Part shown: piece after piece, positions 1-8,332 of the stretch
How positions within the stretch are numbered: the first letter of the stretch is position 1
Layout of the letters: the number at the start of each line of letters is the position of its first letter
From: Cyanophora paradoxa
Lineage: Eukaryota; Glaucocystophyceae; Cyanophorales; Cyanophoraceae
Length of the DNA stretch: 42,135 nt
Assembly (NCBI GenBank): GCA_004431415.1
Contig: QPMI01000365.1
Location: 1 to 42,135, forward strand
Direction: 5' to 3'
Notes under the pieces: generated by a model
Told to the model about the DNA's origin: nothing
Databases searched by the model: none
The model's input: only the letters and a program-made list of their open reading frames with translations
Position numbers and translations under genes: made by a program

Positions 1-1309
1 TGAACATCAGTCACAACCAATTGAAGTCGCTCCCGCCCGAGATCGGCTGCCTCACTAAGCTCCGCTACCTGCGGGTGCGTGCGCATGCGGCAAGTGTCTG
101 CAGCTGGGTGCGATGCGCTGATTAGCCCTGCTGACTAGTACTTTGAGCGGACAGGCCAATTGCAACTACATATCCTCCGTTCCCCGGGAGGTACCGGCAG
201 AATTCCCGGCCGGCGCGCCCACAGGCCGCACGCAGCTCGCTGACCCTCGCTGCGCAGATCGGGAACCTGAAGTGCCTCCAGCATCTCTTCTTGGAGAACA
301 ACAGTCTCACGTCGCTCCCCGTCGAGATCGGCCTTATCCCCGACCTCAGCAGTTTCTATGTTGTGAGCTGCGGAGATATTCGAGGAGAAGGTCAACAAGT
401 ATGGCCTGTCAACGTGCTGCAAAACCTTCCACCCAATAACACTGCCATTCTCACCCACCTTCGTACCTTGGCGGGTGAGCGTGCCTTCCCCCTTTTTCGA
501 TAATGCAGCACTGACGTGCTCTCTGGGGCCTCTCTCTTTTCCAGCAGCGCAACCCTCTCCGCCCTCGGATCTCATCGAAACAACCGCCAACGACGCGCTC
601 GCGGCCCTCTGCTCCCTCCACGACGCCTGCCTCCGGTGCGTGCCCCGCCCGAGCCCGCCGGCGCCCCTCCCGAGCCGGCGCCAGGGGCGGCGGGGCCTCC
701 TTCGAGGGCCTGCCTGCCCCCGACGTCGCCCTCGCCGTCGAGCATGGCGGTGCCGGCCCGCCCCGCCCGCCCCCTGCCCCTCTCCCCGCCTCACGCGGCG
801 GGCGCGCAGGGGCGCGGGAGAGCCTCCCGGCGCACTCGTTCCTGCTGCAGCTGCACAGCGCGCACTTTCGCCGCGTGCTGGGCGCCGGCATGCGCGAGTC
901 CCGCACGCGCGAGATCCCCGTCACCGAGTACGGCCCCGGGACCGTCCGCGCGCTCCTGAGGTACCTCTACACGGGCGAGCGGGACGTCGACGTCGGGGGC
1001 GCGGGGGACGGGGACCCGTCGCCGGCGCTGCTGGAGCTGCTCCGGGCGGCGCACTACTACGAGCTGCCGCGGCTCGCGCAGCACGTCGAGGGGCGCCTCT
1101 GCCTCCCGGGCTTCCTCGGCGCCGCCGCCGCGCTCCGCGCCCTCGTCGCCGCCGACCAGCTGGGGCGCCCCCGGCTGCGCGAGGCGGCGCTGGCGGCGGT
1201 GTGGGAGCAGGGGCCGGCGGTAGTGCGGACGGCGGAGTACCGCGAGCTCGCCGCCACGGGGCAGGCCGATCTGCTCGTCGAGGTCGGCGAGGCGCTCGCC
1301 CGCAGGTAG
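1..1309 (+). CDS. LRR-BTB/POZ domain protein (5' truncated by window edge)
   Basis: The gene enters from the left edge. Exons that keep phase are 1-74, 258-474, 548-635, 685-749 and 810-1309; all introns are GT-AG (183, 73, 49 and 60 bases). The first two exons encode leucine-rich repeats of the SHOC2-like type, with NQLKSLPPEIGCLTKLRYLR and NNSLTSLPVEIGLIPDLS. A cap-like segment LPPNNTAILTHLRTL follows. The next exons give a linker and then a BTB/POZ domain: DVALAVE, LPAHSFLLQLHSAHFRRVL, and ALLRYLYTG before a short acidic loop. The C-terminus looks like the BACK-type helices after a BTB fold, ending in GEALARR before TAG. BTB proteins commonly dimerise and recruit cullin-3; LRRs bind a partner. 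Substrate-adaptor function is inference. An extra small intron near 363 (GTGAGC) cannot be excluded but is not needed for frame. Confidence 0.82.
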
Positions 1310-1758
1310 CCGCCCCCCGGGACCCCCGCCCTCCTCGTTTGCCGTCGCGCGTTTCTCGTTTTGAGTTTCGAGGTCTGAGGTAGACGTCTATTGTCGTTGG
1401 AATGGATCGGTCGATGTTTGCCGAGCTCGAGGCAGCTGCAGGGCCGGCGCTGCTCGAGTGAGCGAGTGCGAGCTTCTGCAGTGGGACGCTCAGCGGCGCA
1501 GAGCTCGAGCTTATTATTAATTACTCGCACAGGGTAAAATCACTGGGGCCGGGCAGGTGCCCCATGGCCAGGGGGGTAGAACTAGAGCCGAGGGCCCCGG
1601 GCAGCCGCCGGGCGGGGGAGGACGCTGGGGCCGGGCAGGGGGCGGAGACCAGCGCGCCGGGGGACGGGAAAGGAGGGGGGCGGGCGCGGCCGCGTCACTA
1701 GGCGGCGCGCGGGGCGGGGGGCCGGGAGGGGCGGGGGCCCCGGGGGCGGGGCCCGGCG
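1310..1758. other. intergenic spacer between convergent genes
   Basis: This lies between the stop of the LRR-BTB gene and the stop of the C2 gene on the other strand. The first 230 bases are moderately balanced in composition and the rest is G-rich. I see no exon with family similarity. It presumably holds both 3' untranslated regions; no clear polyadenylation signal was identified. Confidence 0.5.
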
Positions 1759-3550
1759 TCAGCGGGCGGAGGAGGAGGAGGACTTGCGGGAGAGGGAGAA
1801 GACGGAGAGGATGTCGGAGAGGAAGTCGCCCTGCGCCACCGGCCGCGCCGCCTGCCGCGGGATCGTCGCCCGCCGCCCCCGCCGCCCCGACCCGGCGCCC
1901 GCCTCCTCGCCGGGGCCCGCCCCCCGCGGGGCGGGGAGAGGCCGCCGCCGGTGCGGAGGCCGTGGTCACGGGCGGCGCGGTGGGGCCCCGCTGCGAGGGC
2001 GGCGGTGGGGTTCGGGTGCGCGATGAACTCGATGTGGAAGTGCAGGCTCCCCGCCTCCACGCTCATGCGCTCGAACGACTCCGGGATCTGAGGGGCGGGG
2101 CGCCCGTCAGGGGCCGCGGGGCGGGCGGGGCCCCGCGCCCCCGGGGGGGCCCAGCGGAGGCGGGCACCTTGATCCAGGCGTCGACGGTGGGCGGGGAGCG
2201 GCGGGCCATGGCGACGTAGTCCATCTTCAGGTGCCCCAGCCGCTTCTTGCTCTCCCCGTCCGACACCCGCACGTACACCTGCGCCCAGGCGCCCCGCCGG
2301 CCCCGTCGGCCCGGGGCGGGGCGGGGGGGCCGGCGCGGGGACGGGGCGGCACCTTGGAGTCCGTGTCCTCCACCACCGCGAACGTGTGCTCTGCGCCACC
2401 CCGCCCCCCCGCGCTAAGCCAGCGGCCGGGGCCGGGGGCCGGGGCCGGGGCGGGGGCCGGGGGCGGACCCTGGTCCCACTCGAACTCGCCGGCGTCGTCG
2501 GTGGAGCGGCGCGGGGTCTCCACCTCCTCGTCCCCCACCTTCAGCATCACCTTCGCGCCTGCCGCCGCCCCGCCGCCCCGCGGCGCCCGTCAGGCGGCGG
2601 GGGCGGGGCGGGGCGGGGCGGGCGGGGCGGACAGCGGCAGGCCTGGAAGCCGCGGCCGCGGAGGAGCTCGACGCGGAGGAGGCCGCGGAGGCCGTGGATG
2701 GAGGCGGCCGGCGCCGCGCTCGCCGAGGCCGACGAGCGCTCCGTCGAGAGCGGCGAGGTGAGGTCCTCGTTCGAAGCCGTGCGCGACCCGTCGTACGAGG
2801 CCGAGAGCCGCCGCGAGAGCCGCCCGTACCCCGGCGCGTGCCCCTGGCCCCCCTGCGAGTACGAGTACGGGTTCCCGCCCGGCGGCGGCGGCGTGTGCGA
2901 GTGCGGCGGGCCGGTCGGCGGGCCGGTCGGCGGGGCCCGAGGCGGCCGGGCCGTGGGGCGAGGGGCCGGCGCCTGGGCGTCCCAGACGCCGGAGGGGAGT
3001 TGCTGGAGGGGTAGGAGGCGGTGGTGGCGGTGTCAGCGCCGTACGGGTCCGAGGCCGAGCTGCTCCACGACCCGTCGATGCTCGCCGGCGGCCGCACCCG
3101 CCCCGCCTCCCACGACGGGCCCGCCACCGGCGCGGGCGGCGGCCCCGGCGGCGGCCCCGGCGGCGGCGGCGGCTTCTGCCCGGGCTTCTGCTGCTGCCAG
3201 TAGGCCGCCGTGCCACCGCCGTAGCCGTAGCCCCCGCCGCCGTAGCCGTCGCCGGCCTCCCACGAGAGGTCCGCCGGCGAGGCGGCCTCCTGGTTCGCCT
3301 GGGCGCTCCCCCGCTGCTGCTGCTGGGAAGGATAGGGTTGGTATGGCTGCTGCGCGGCGGGATGCCCGCCGCGCTGGTCCCAGGTCACGGAAACTGCCGG
3401 CAGTTGGTAATCTTCGCTCGACTGCCGGGCGGAATAGCCGTAGGACGGTGTCGAGTACTGCCCGTTCTGATAGTCGTATGGGCCGAGAGGAGGCGGCTGC
3501 GGGGGCTGGTAGTAGCCCGCGCTGGCCGCCTGCCTGTGTTCGTAGGACAT
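1759..3550 (-). CDS. C2-domain protein with Tyr/Gln/Pro-rich N-terminus
   Basis: The start ATG is at 3550-3548 (MSYEHRQAASAGYY). Exons in phase are 3550-3098, 3002-2633, 2558-2469, 2390-2353, 2278-2168 and 2087 to the stop at 1761-1759; the placed introns are 74-95 bases. Residues 1-151 are low complexity: Tyr/Gln/Pro/Gly repeats, a run of four Gln, and Trp-Glu-Ala elements. A Pro-rich linker and a Ser/Arg-rich stretch lead to a C2-like beta sandwich with LRVELLRGRGFQA, VMLKVGDEEVETP, FAVVEDTDSK, VYVRVSDGESKKRLGHLKMD and FHIEFIAHPNP. The usual DPY acid cluster is not visible, so calcium binding is doubtful. The last exon needs one more intron or a frame correction between about 2000 and 1850 to reach the C-terminal GDFLSDILSVFSLSRKSSSS tail. 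Likely role: membrane or protein docking (inference). Confidence 0.7.
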
Positions 3551-4357
3551 CCGGAGGTTCCGACTGCTGCTCAGAGGGCGCGATCGCCCCGCTACCCGCC
3601 GCTGGGAGAAACGCTGCGCACAGCTGCCGGCCGAAGCCCGGGAGCGATTGCCTGGAGCCCGCGCTGAAGCCTGCGAACGCTGCCGCTTCTTGGGGGGGAT
3701 ACCGTGATGCCGGACTCGGCGGCCCGCGGCCGCAGCCTCCGATTGACGGCTCCCGTCACGTCCGGACGCGATCACGATATTTCGGCAAGCGGCTGCCGGC
3801 GCCTGCCGCCGGCTGGGGTCGCGAGGAGCTGCGCTTGCCGGAGGTTGCCAAAATTGAAAAATGTTGCAATTGCAGCTGCAGCTGCAGGCTTGCAGCTGCG
3901 CATGCGGCTAGTCTTGAAGGCTTCAGCTTAACCCCGCCTTGAGCGACTCGGCGAATTCGAAGGTGGCGCTAGCGCTAGCGCGCTCGCTCGGCGGCGCGGC
4001 GAGCGCTCGGCCCTAGGCCCATGTCCCGGCCCGCAGCGCGGCGCGCGAGTGGCCCGTGGCAGTGATGTCGATGGCCCGCGGCCGCGGGCTGGCCCAATCT
4101 TAAGGGCCGCGCGCACCTCTGCATCAAAAAACAAGGCCCACCCTGCGCCTGCCGCCGGGCCTAGGTCCAGGCCGGCGCATGCGTATGTGGAAACGCTGCA
4201 GCTTGCGATTGCGCAAGACGGCGCTGGGAGTCGGAGGTGAACGGGGAGCTTGGCGGCTCGATCGAGCTCGAGCTCGAAGCCCCGCGGCTGGTGCCGAGGC
4301 CGCGCGGCGCGACCGCCGGCGGGGCGGGGCTCGAGCCGGGGGCGGCGGGGCGGGGCG
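3551..4357. other. spacer upstream of the C2 gene, possible 3' end of the rhomboid gene
   Basis: It contains the presumed promoter of the C2 gene (start 3550, minus strand) and the 3' side of the rhomboid gene. Composition falls from over 70 percent G+C to a more mixed stretch around 3700-4250, with short palindromes such as the GCTAGC words near 3970. One reading frame of the rhomboid gene stays open down to 3928, but nothing in it looks conserved, so I leave it out of the gene body. Confidence 0.4.
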
Positions 4358-5979
4358 CTAGGGGCGGCGGGGCCGCGGGGGCGGGAGAAGCGGCGGGCGG
4401 CGAGGACGAAGAGGGCGCCGAGGGCGGCGCCGGCGAGGTGGGCGACGTGGTTCACGGGGGCCCCGCCCGCGCGAACGGCCGCGCCCGTTCGCCAGCACGA
4501 AGACCGCCTCCTGCCCCACCTGCCCGGGGCCCCCGCCCCGCCCGCTCAGGCCCCGCCGCCCGCGGCCGGGGCCGGGGCCGGGGGCGGGCCTGCTGGAGGA
4601 CGAACTGGCCGAGGACGAGGCCCTCGAGGGCGGGCCAGAGGCCCCAGCGCGCCTTCAGCAGCAGCGCCGCCGTGAAGAGCCCTGCCCCGCGCCCCGGTCG
4701 GGCCGCGCGGGGGCCAGGGCCCGCCCGCCGCGCACCGAAGGCGGCGCCCGAGGCGCCGACGGAGGCGTAGGGCCCGGGAGGGCGAGGGCGCCCACCAGCG
4801 CCGCCCCGCCCGCACACCAGGTACCTGCCCGCGTCGGCGCGGGAGGCGGGGGGGGGGGGGGGGGGGGGGGGGGAGGGGGGGGGGGGGGGAGGCGCGGGAG
4901 GGGGCGCACGCGGCGGTGAGGAGCTGCCAGCCGCCCTCCTCCTCGACCGCCTGCGCCGCGTCGGGCGGGCGGGCGGGCGGGCCGGCGGGCAGGGCGGGCG
5001 GGCGGGGCGCGGGCCTTGCCGGCGATGTAGAGCGCGAAGAGGTTCCCCGAGAGGTGCTAGGGTTAGGTTAGGGCGGGGCAGGAAAGGGCGGGGCGGGGGC
5101 GGGGCGGGCCCCAGTCGCCGTGGAGGAAGCAGCTGGCGACGGCGGTGAGGGGCCGCAGCCGCGTGTGCTGCAGCGCAAAGTTGTTCACCTGCGCCGCCGG
5201 GGGCCCGCCCCGCCCCGTCGCCCCGGCGCGGGGGGCCCGGGGGGCCCGGGGGCGCGGCCGGCGGCGCACGAGAGCCCGCGGAGGAGGCGGTCGGCCGCGA
5301 ACGCGGCGACGTTCGCGGCCATGATGAAGCACAGCCCGGGGTACCTGCGCAGCCGTGAGCGCGGGCAGGGGCGGGGCGGGCGGGGAGGGGGCGCGCTGGG
5401 GGGGCTCGTGGGCGGGCGCAAACTCGAAGCTGGCGCCGGCCTCGCCGGCCTGCGCGATCTCCGCCTCCAGCTCCCTCAGCCGCCGCTCCAGCGCCGAGCC
5501 GGGCCCCAGCACTGGCCCGCCCCCGTCGGCCGCGGCCCGGCCCGGCGCTGGCAGCGCAGACGCGTACCGGCTGCGCTGGATCGCGCAGCGGGGCCCTTCC
5601 TGCCAAAGACTCGCGCCAGGAGCGCCCGCAGCGCGTCCAGCGGCGGGCACGAGGACGCCGACGCTGCCCGGCGGTCAGGGTCCGGCGGGCGGCCGATCCG
5701 GCGTGTCTGCGGACCAGAAGGACCTCCTGGATCCTGCGCGGCGACAACTGCGCCGGCAGGGCTCGGCGTCAGAGACAGGTGGTGAAGTCAGTTGTGCCGG
5801 CGCCGCTTCTCGAGCGCGAGGGCAAGATCGCGCGGTACCTTTGAAGCGTATGCATCGATCCCATCGCCTGTGCGGGAGGGCGAGGCCAAAGTCGAGGCTG
5901 CGGTTGTGAAACTTGTCGACGCTGCGGAGACTGCGGGCCTCCGCGAGCGGAGGCCGCCGCCAGACATATGGAGATGCAT
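4358..5979 (-). CDS. rhomboid-family intramembrane serine protease
   Basis: The start is probably ATG 5979-5977 (MHLHMSGGGLRS), followed by a Ser/Thr/Ala/Arg-rich leader (STSFTTAASTLASPSRTG) that could target an organelle. A helical, charged segment follows (LERRLRELEAEIAQAGEAG). The membrane core is spread over small exons: YPGLCFIMAANVAAFAADRL, then VNNFALQHTRLRPLTAVASC ending in a His-Gly-Asp-Trp turn, HLSGNLFALYIAGK, the catalytic serine motif GASGAAFG, a helix ending LVLGQFVLQQ, and HVAHLAGAALGALFVL with the catalytic histidine. Ser plus His is the rhomboid dyad. Several introns need GC donors (at CGTGC, GGCAAG and CAGCAG). Frame is lost by one base between VFVLANG and the His helix, and a donor after the His-Gly-Asp-Trp turn is unclear, so the gene is either mis-sequenced or broken. 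The 3' end is unresolved between 4358 and 3928. Confidence 0.72.
4848..4889. repeat. long G homopolymer tract inside a rhomboid intron
   Basis: There are 26 consecutive G, one A, then 15 G on the plus strand. It lies in an intron of the minus-strand rhomboid gene, so the transcript carries a C tract next to the 3' splice site. The length is likely uncertain in the assembly. Confidence 0.9.
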
Positions 5980-6102
5980 GCAACGATCGCTCGAGTGCAA
6001 TGCAGCTCGCCGCGAAGCTGGCCGAGCTCATCGTTTTGATTCAGGAGTCGGCGATACCCCTCGGGCCAAAACCAACAGCGGCATCCAGCCCTTCTGGCGC
6101 AA
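5980..6102. promoter_or_regulatory. bidirectional promoter region of the rhomboid gene and the 6103 gene
   Basis: The two start codons face away from each other with about 120 bases between them, so the promoters must overlap or lie within first-exon leaders. The stretch holds an ATGCAT/GCATGC cluster and a CGATCG palindrome near 5975-5990. No TATA box is evident. This is inference from gene positions only. Confidence 0.35.
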
Positions 6103-6987
6103 ATGGCGATGCTTTCTCGCACGCAGAGCGATCCCCCGACCTTCGAGATGGAGACGGAGGATACGCTCGTCCCCCCGGCCTCGTCCCCGCCCGCGGCGAC
6201 ATCGTTTTCCTTCGCGAAGCTGATCTCTGCCTGCGGCCCGTCCAAGGTGCAGAACGCGATGCGCTTTCTCGATTTCTTCTGACATGCGTGGCCCCGGAAT
6301 TCGCAGCGGGAGGAAAGGCCCTCGACGAAGAATTTCCGCAGCGTGCCTGCAAACTCCACTTCCTCGAACGCTTCGTGGGAGGAGATCGAGCTGGACGAGC
6401 AGAAGCCGCGCCGCAGCTTCCGCCGCAGCCTTCGGCGCTCCCGCAGCTCTCGCGTGGTGAGAGATCAAATTTCGAATTCTGCGAGACCTGCCTGCCTGGC
6501 CGTGTTTCTGCGCGTCTCATGCGCGTTTCCGGCCTCTTTCTCGCAGTCGGTGGACGGCGAGGTCGCGGACGCCCTCTCCCAAGTCCGAGCGCAGGCCCCG
6601 CGCGCGACGAAGCGAGTTGCGGGCGGGCAGCCTGGCGATGGGAAGTCCCCTGTGAGCCGCTCCCTCTTCGAGGAGGTCCGCGGCCCCGCTGCCTGGCGTC
6701 CCTTGCTGCGGATGGTTCCGTAGCAACGCCAACGGTCTCACCGCCGGTGTCACGTTTGTCTGCGTGCGCAGGGCGTTGATCGGGAGCAGGAGGAGGAGGG
6801 CTTCTTCAAGAAGCTCGCCAATCTCTTCACGTTCGGGAAGGGTGCGCTCTCCCCTCGCACGTCGTCCCTCGCCGCCGGTGCCGACCTCGGCACGCGCGCG
6901 GCCGGTCCCGCAGGCCCGAAGAAGGCACGCGTGCCCGCCGAGTCAGACAAGGAGAACGGGGGCAAGAGCTCGAACGCCGCACGCTGA
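6103..6987 (+). CDS. small charged protein of unknown function
   Basis: Five exons in consistent phase: 6103-6246, 6307-6456, 6547-6651, 6772-6841 and 6914-6987 (TGA). All introns are GT-AG of 60-120 bases. The product is about 180 residues. The N-terminus is Ser/Thr/Pro-rich (MAMLSRTQSDPPTF), followed by a basic Arg/Ser block (RRSFRRSLRRSRSSR), an acidic and aromatic motif EQEEEGFFKKLANLFTFGK, and a Lys/Ser-rich tail ending SDKENGGKSSNAAR. I recognise no family. The basic block and KEN-like tail would suit a nuclear or regulated protein, but that is speculation. The alternative reading through the first intron meets TGA right away, which supports the AAG|GTGCAG donor at 6247. Confidence 0.62.
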
Positions 6988-7418
6988 ACGTCTCTATTCG
7001 TCTGCACTACCTATTCTCAGCACCTAACCTATCTCGTCATCGCTAGGAATAGATTTACAAGTAGGCGCCCGGGCCGGGTTCTCGGTCTGCGCAAAATGGA
7101 ACCAGAGTGAGTTCCAGCGGCAGTGGCGCAGTGCTTGGGTTCGAGGGGATTGAAGGTCTCTCGAGAGGGACAGAGGAAGCGTGGGGGGGCGCGGGGCGGA
7201 GGGATCTAGGCGAAGCTGTTTTAAAAAGCCTCCAAGCGCTTCCGAAGCCGTGCGTACGCGGCCTTCGCCCGGCGCTAGGATGCTCTGGCGAGGCTAGGGC
7301 GCTGGTGCGGCGACGGGGCCCCGCGCCTAGTCTTCGGGGGGCCAAGCCCGGCAGCCGGCGCCGGCGCCAGCCTAGGCCCGCTCCCAACCCTCCAGAACCC
7401 CTGTACATGTACGCACAC
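6988..7418. other. intergenic, no clear gene
   Basis: This spans from the 6103 gene stop to the last placed exon of the PG-rich repeat fragment. The minus strand probably contains the downstream intron and perhaps further exons of that gene, but none can be supported. It includes CTAGG/CCTAGG words and an AT-rich TTTTAAAA near 7220. Confidence 0.4.
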
Positions 7419-7650
7419 TCGCGGTAGGCGCCGGACCGGTTCGCCGTGGTGAAAACGACGGTCCCCGCCTGCGAGGCGGCCCGTGGGCGGGCGGCGGAGG
7501 GCGCCGAGCGGCGGGCGCTGGCGGGGGCCGCCGCACCGTCTCGTGCGTTGAGCGCGCCTGCTTCCCGAGGCTCTGCGGCAACTTGTACGCGTCCGGGCCC
7601 GGCGTCGGGCGCGTTGCGTCCGTCTTCCCGCCGGTCCGGTCTGGGAAGCG
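7419..7650 (-). CDS. fragment of a sperm-tail PG-rich repeat (STPGR/SHIPPO-type) protein
   Basis: Two exons on the minus strand keep phase: 7650-7537 and 7468-7419, separated by a 68-base GT-AG intron. The upstream acceptor CCCGCAG has a GCTAACC branch-like motif before it. The first exon encodes TPGPDAYKLPQSLGKQARST, the classic Pro-Gly-Pro-x-x-Tyr repeat of sperm-tail PG-rich proteins, and the second ends VVFTTANRSGAYRE, a degenerate second repeat. Proteins of this family sit on or in axonemal microtubules. The start codon and the exons after the GTGTGC donor at 7418 were not found. It may be a longer gene with AT-rich introns or a relic. It would fit a flagellate organism. Confidence 0.5.
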
Positions 7651-8332
7651 CTGCGGGCGGCCGGGGCAGGTTAGCTGTGCGGCGGCGCGAGGGGCAGCAG
7701 CGGTGATGGAAGTCGCGTCTATATGAAAGCCGCTCCATGCGCCGAGCGGCGCTAGACAGTGCCGAATGCTGAGCGGAGGGTTCTAGATCCCGAGGACCTG
7801 CGGGCCGGCGGCCCGGGCACGGCACAGTGCGGGAAGCGGGGCGCTCTTCCGAGGGTCCAGAAGTAAGCTAAAGAGATAAAGGCAGCTAGAAATGAGCGCC
7901 AAACGCCGGCCGGAGCTTAGCTAGGAATACGCCTGTTCTGGATCGCTCAGACGGGAAGAGCTTGAACCTTGGCAGTGCTAAAGGGGAAGCCGTGCGTGCT
8001 TTCCTTTGTGCTATTGACTTGCTTGCCCAGGCTTGACGTTCTGCGGGCGCGCGAGGTTGGCACGACGGACCCAGAACGGTGCGGGGAGGCACGAGAGAGC
8101 CCAAAGCAACTCAACGCACTTGCTTTTGAAGCCCGAGTTGTACACCATCGCTCCTCGTCAATTCGGGAGCTTTGTTAGGGGAATGTTTGCCAGAGGGGTA
8201 GGAGCGCAACAGAGCTCGACCAGCGCGACGCCTCGCGGAGAGCTGTGCGCGTGCTCTTAAGCAGCTTCGGTGCGATTGTGAGCGCCTGCGAGATATTCCA
8301 GCGATCGAGGAGCAGGCGACTGCGGCGACGCG
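7651..8332. other. spacer, presumed divergent promoters
   Basis: It lies between the PG-rich repeat fragment (minus) and the NT-C2/DIL gene (plus). Composition is more balanced than in the genes. I see no exon. The segment just before 8333, from about 8285, is copied at 23.1 kb, so the duplicated block includes some upstream sequence. Confidence 0.4.

Noticed and set aside
5055-5078. Telomere or chromosome end
   Set aside because: Only two or three TTAGG-like words, inside a gene, acting as an intron end.
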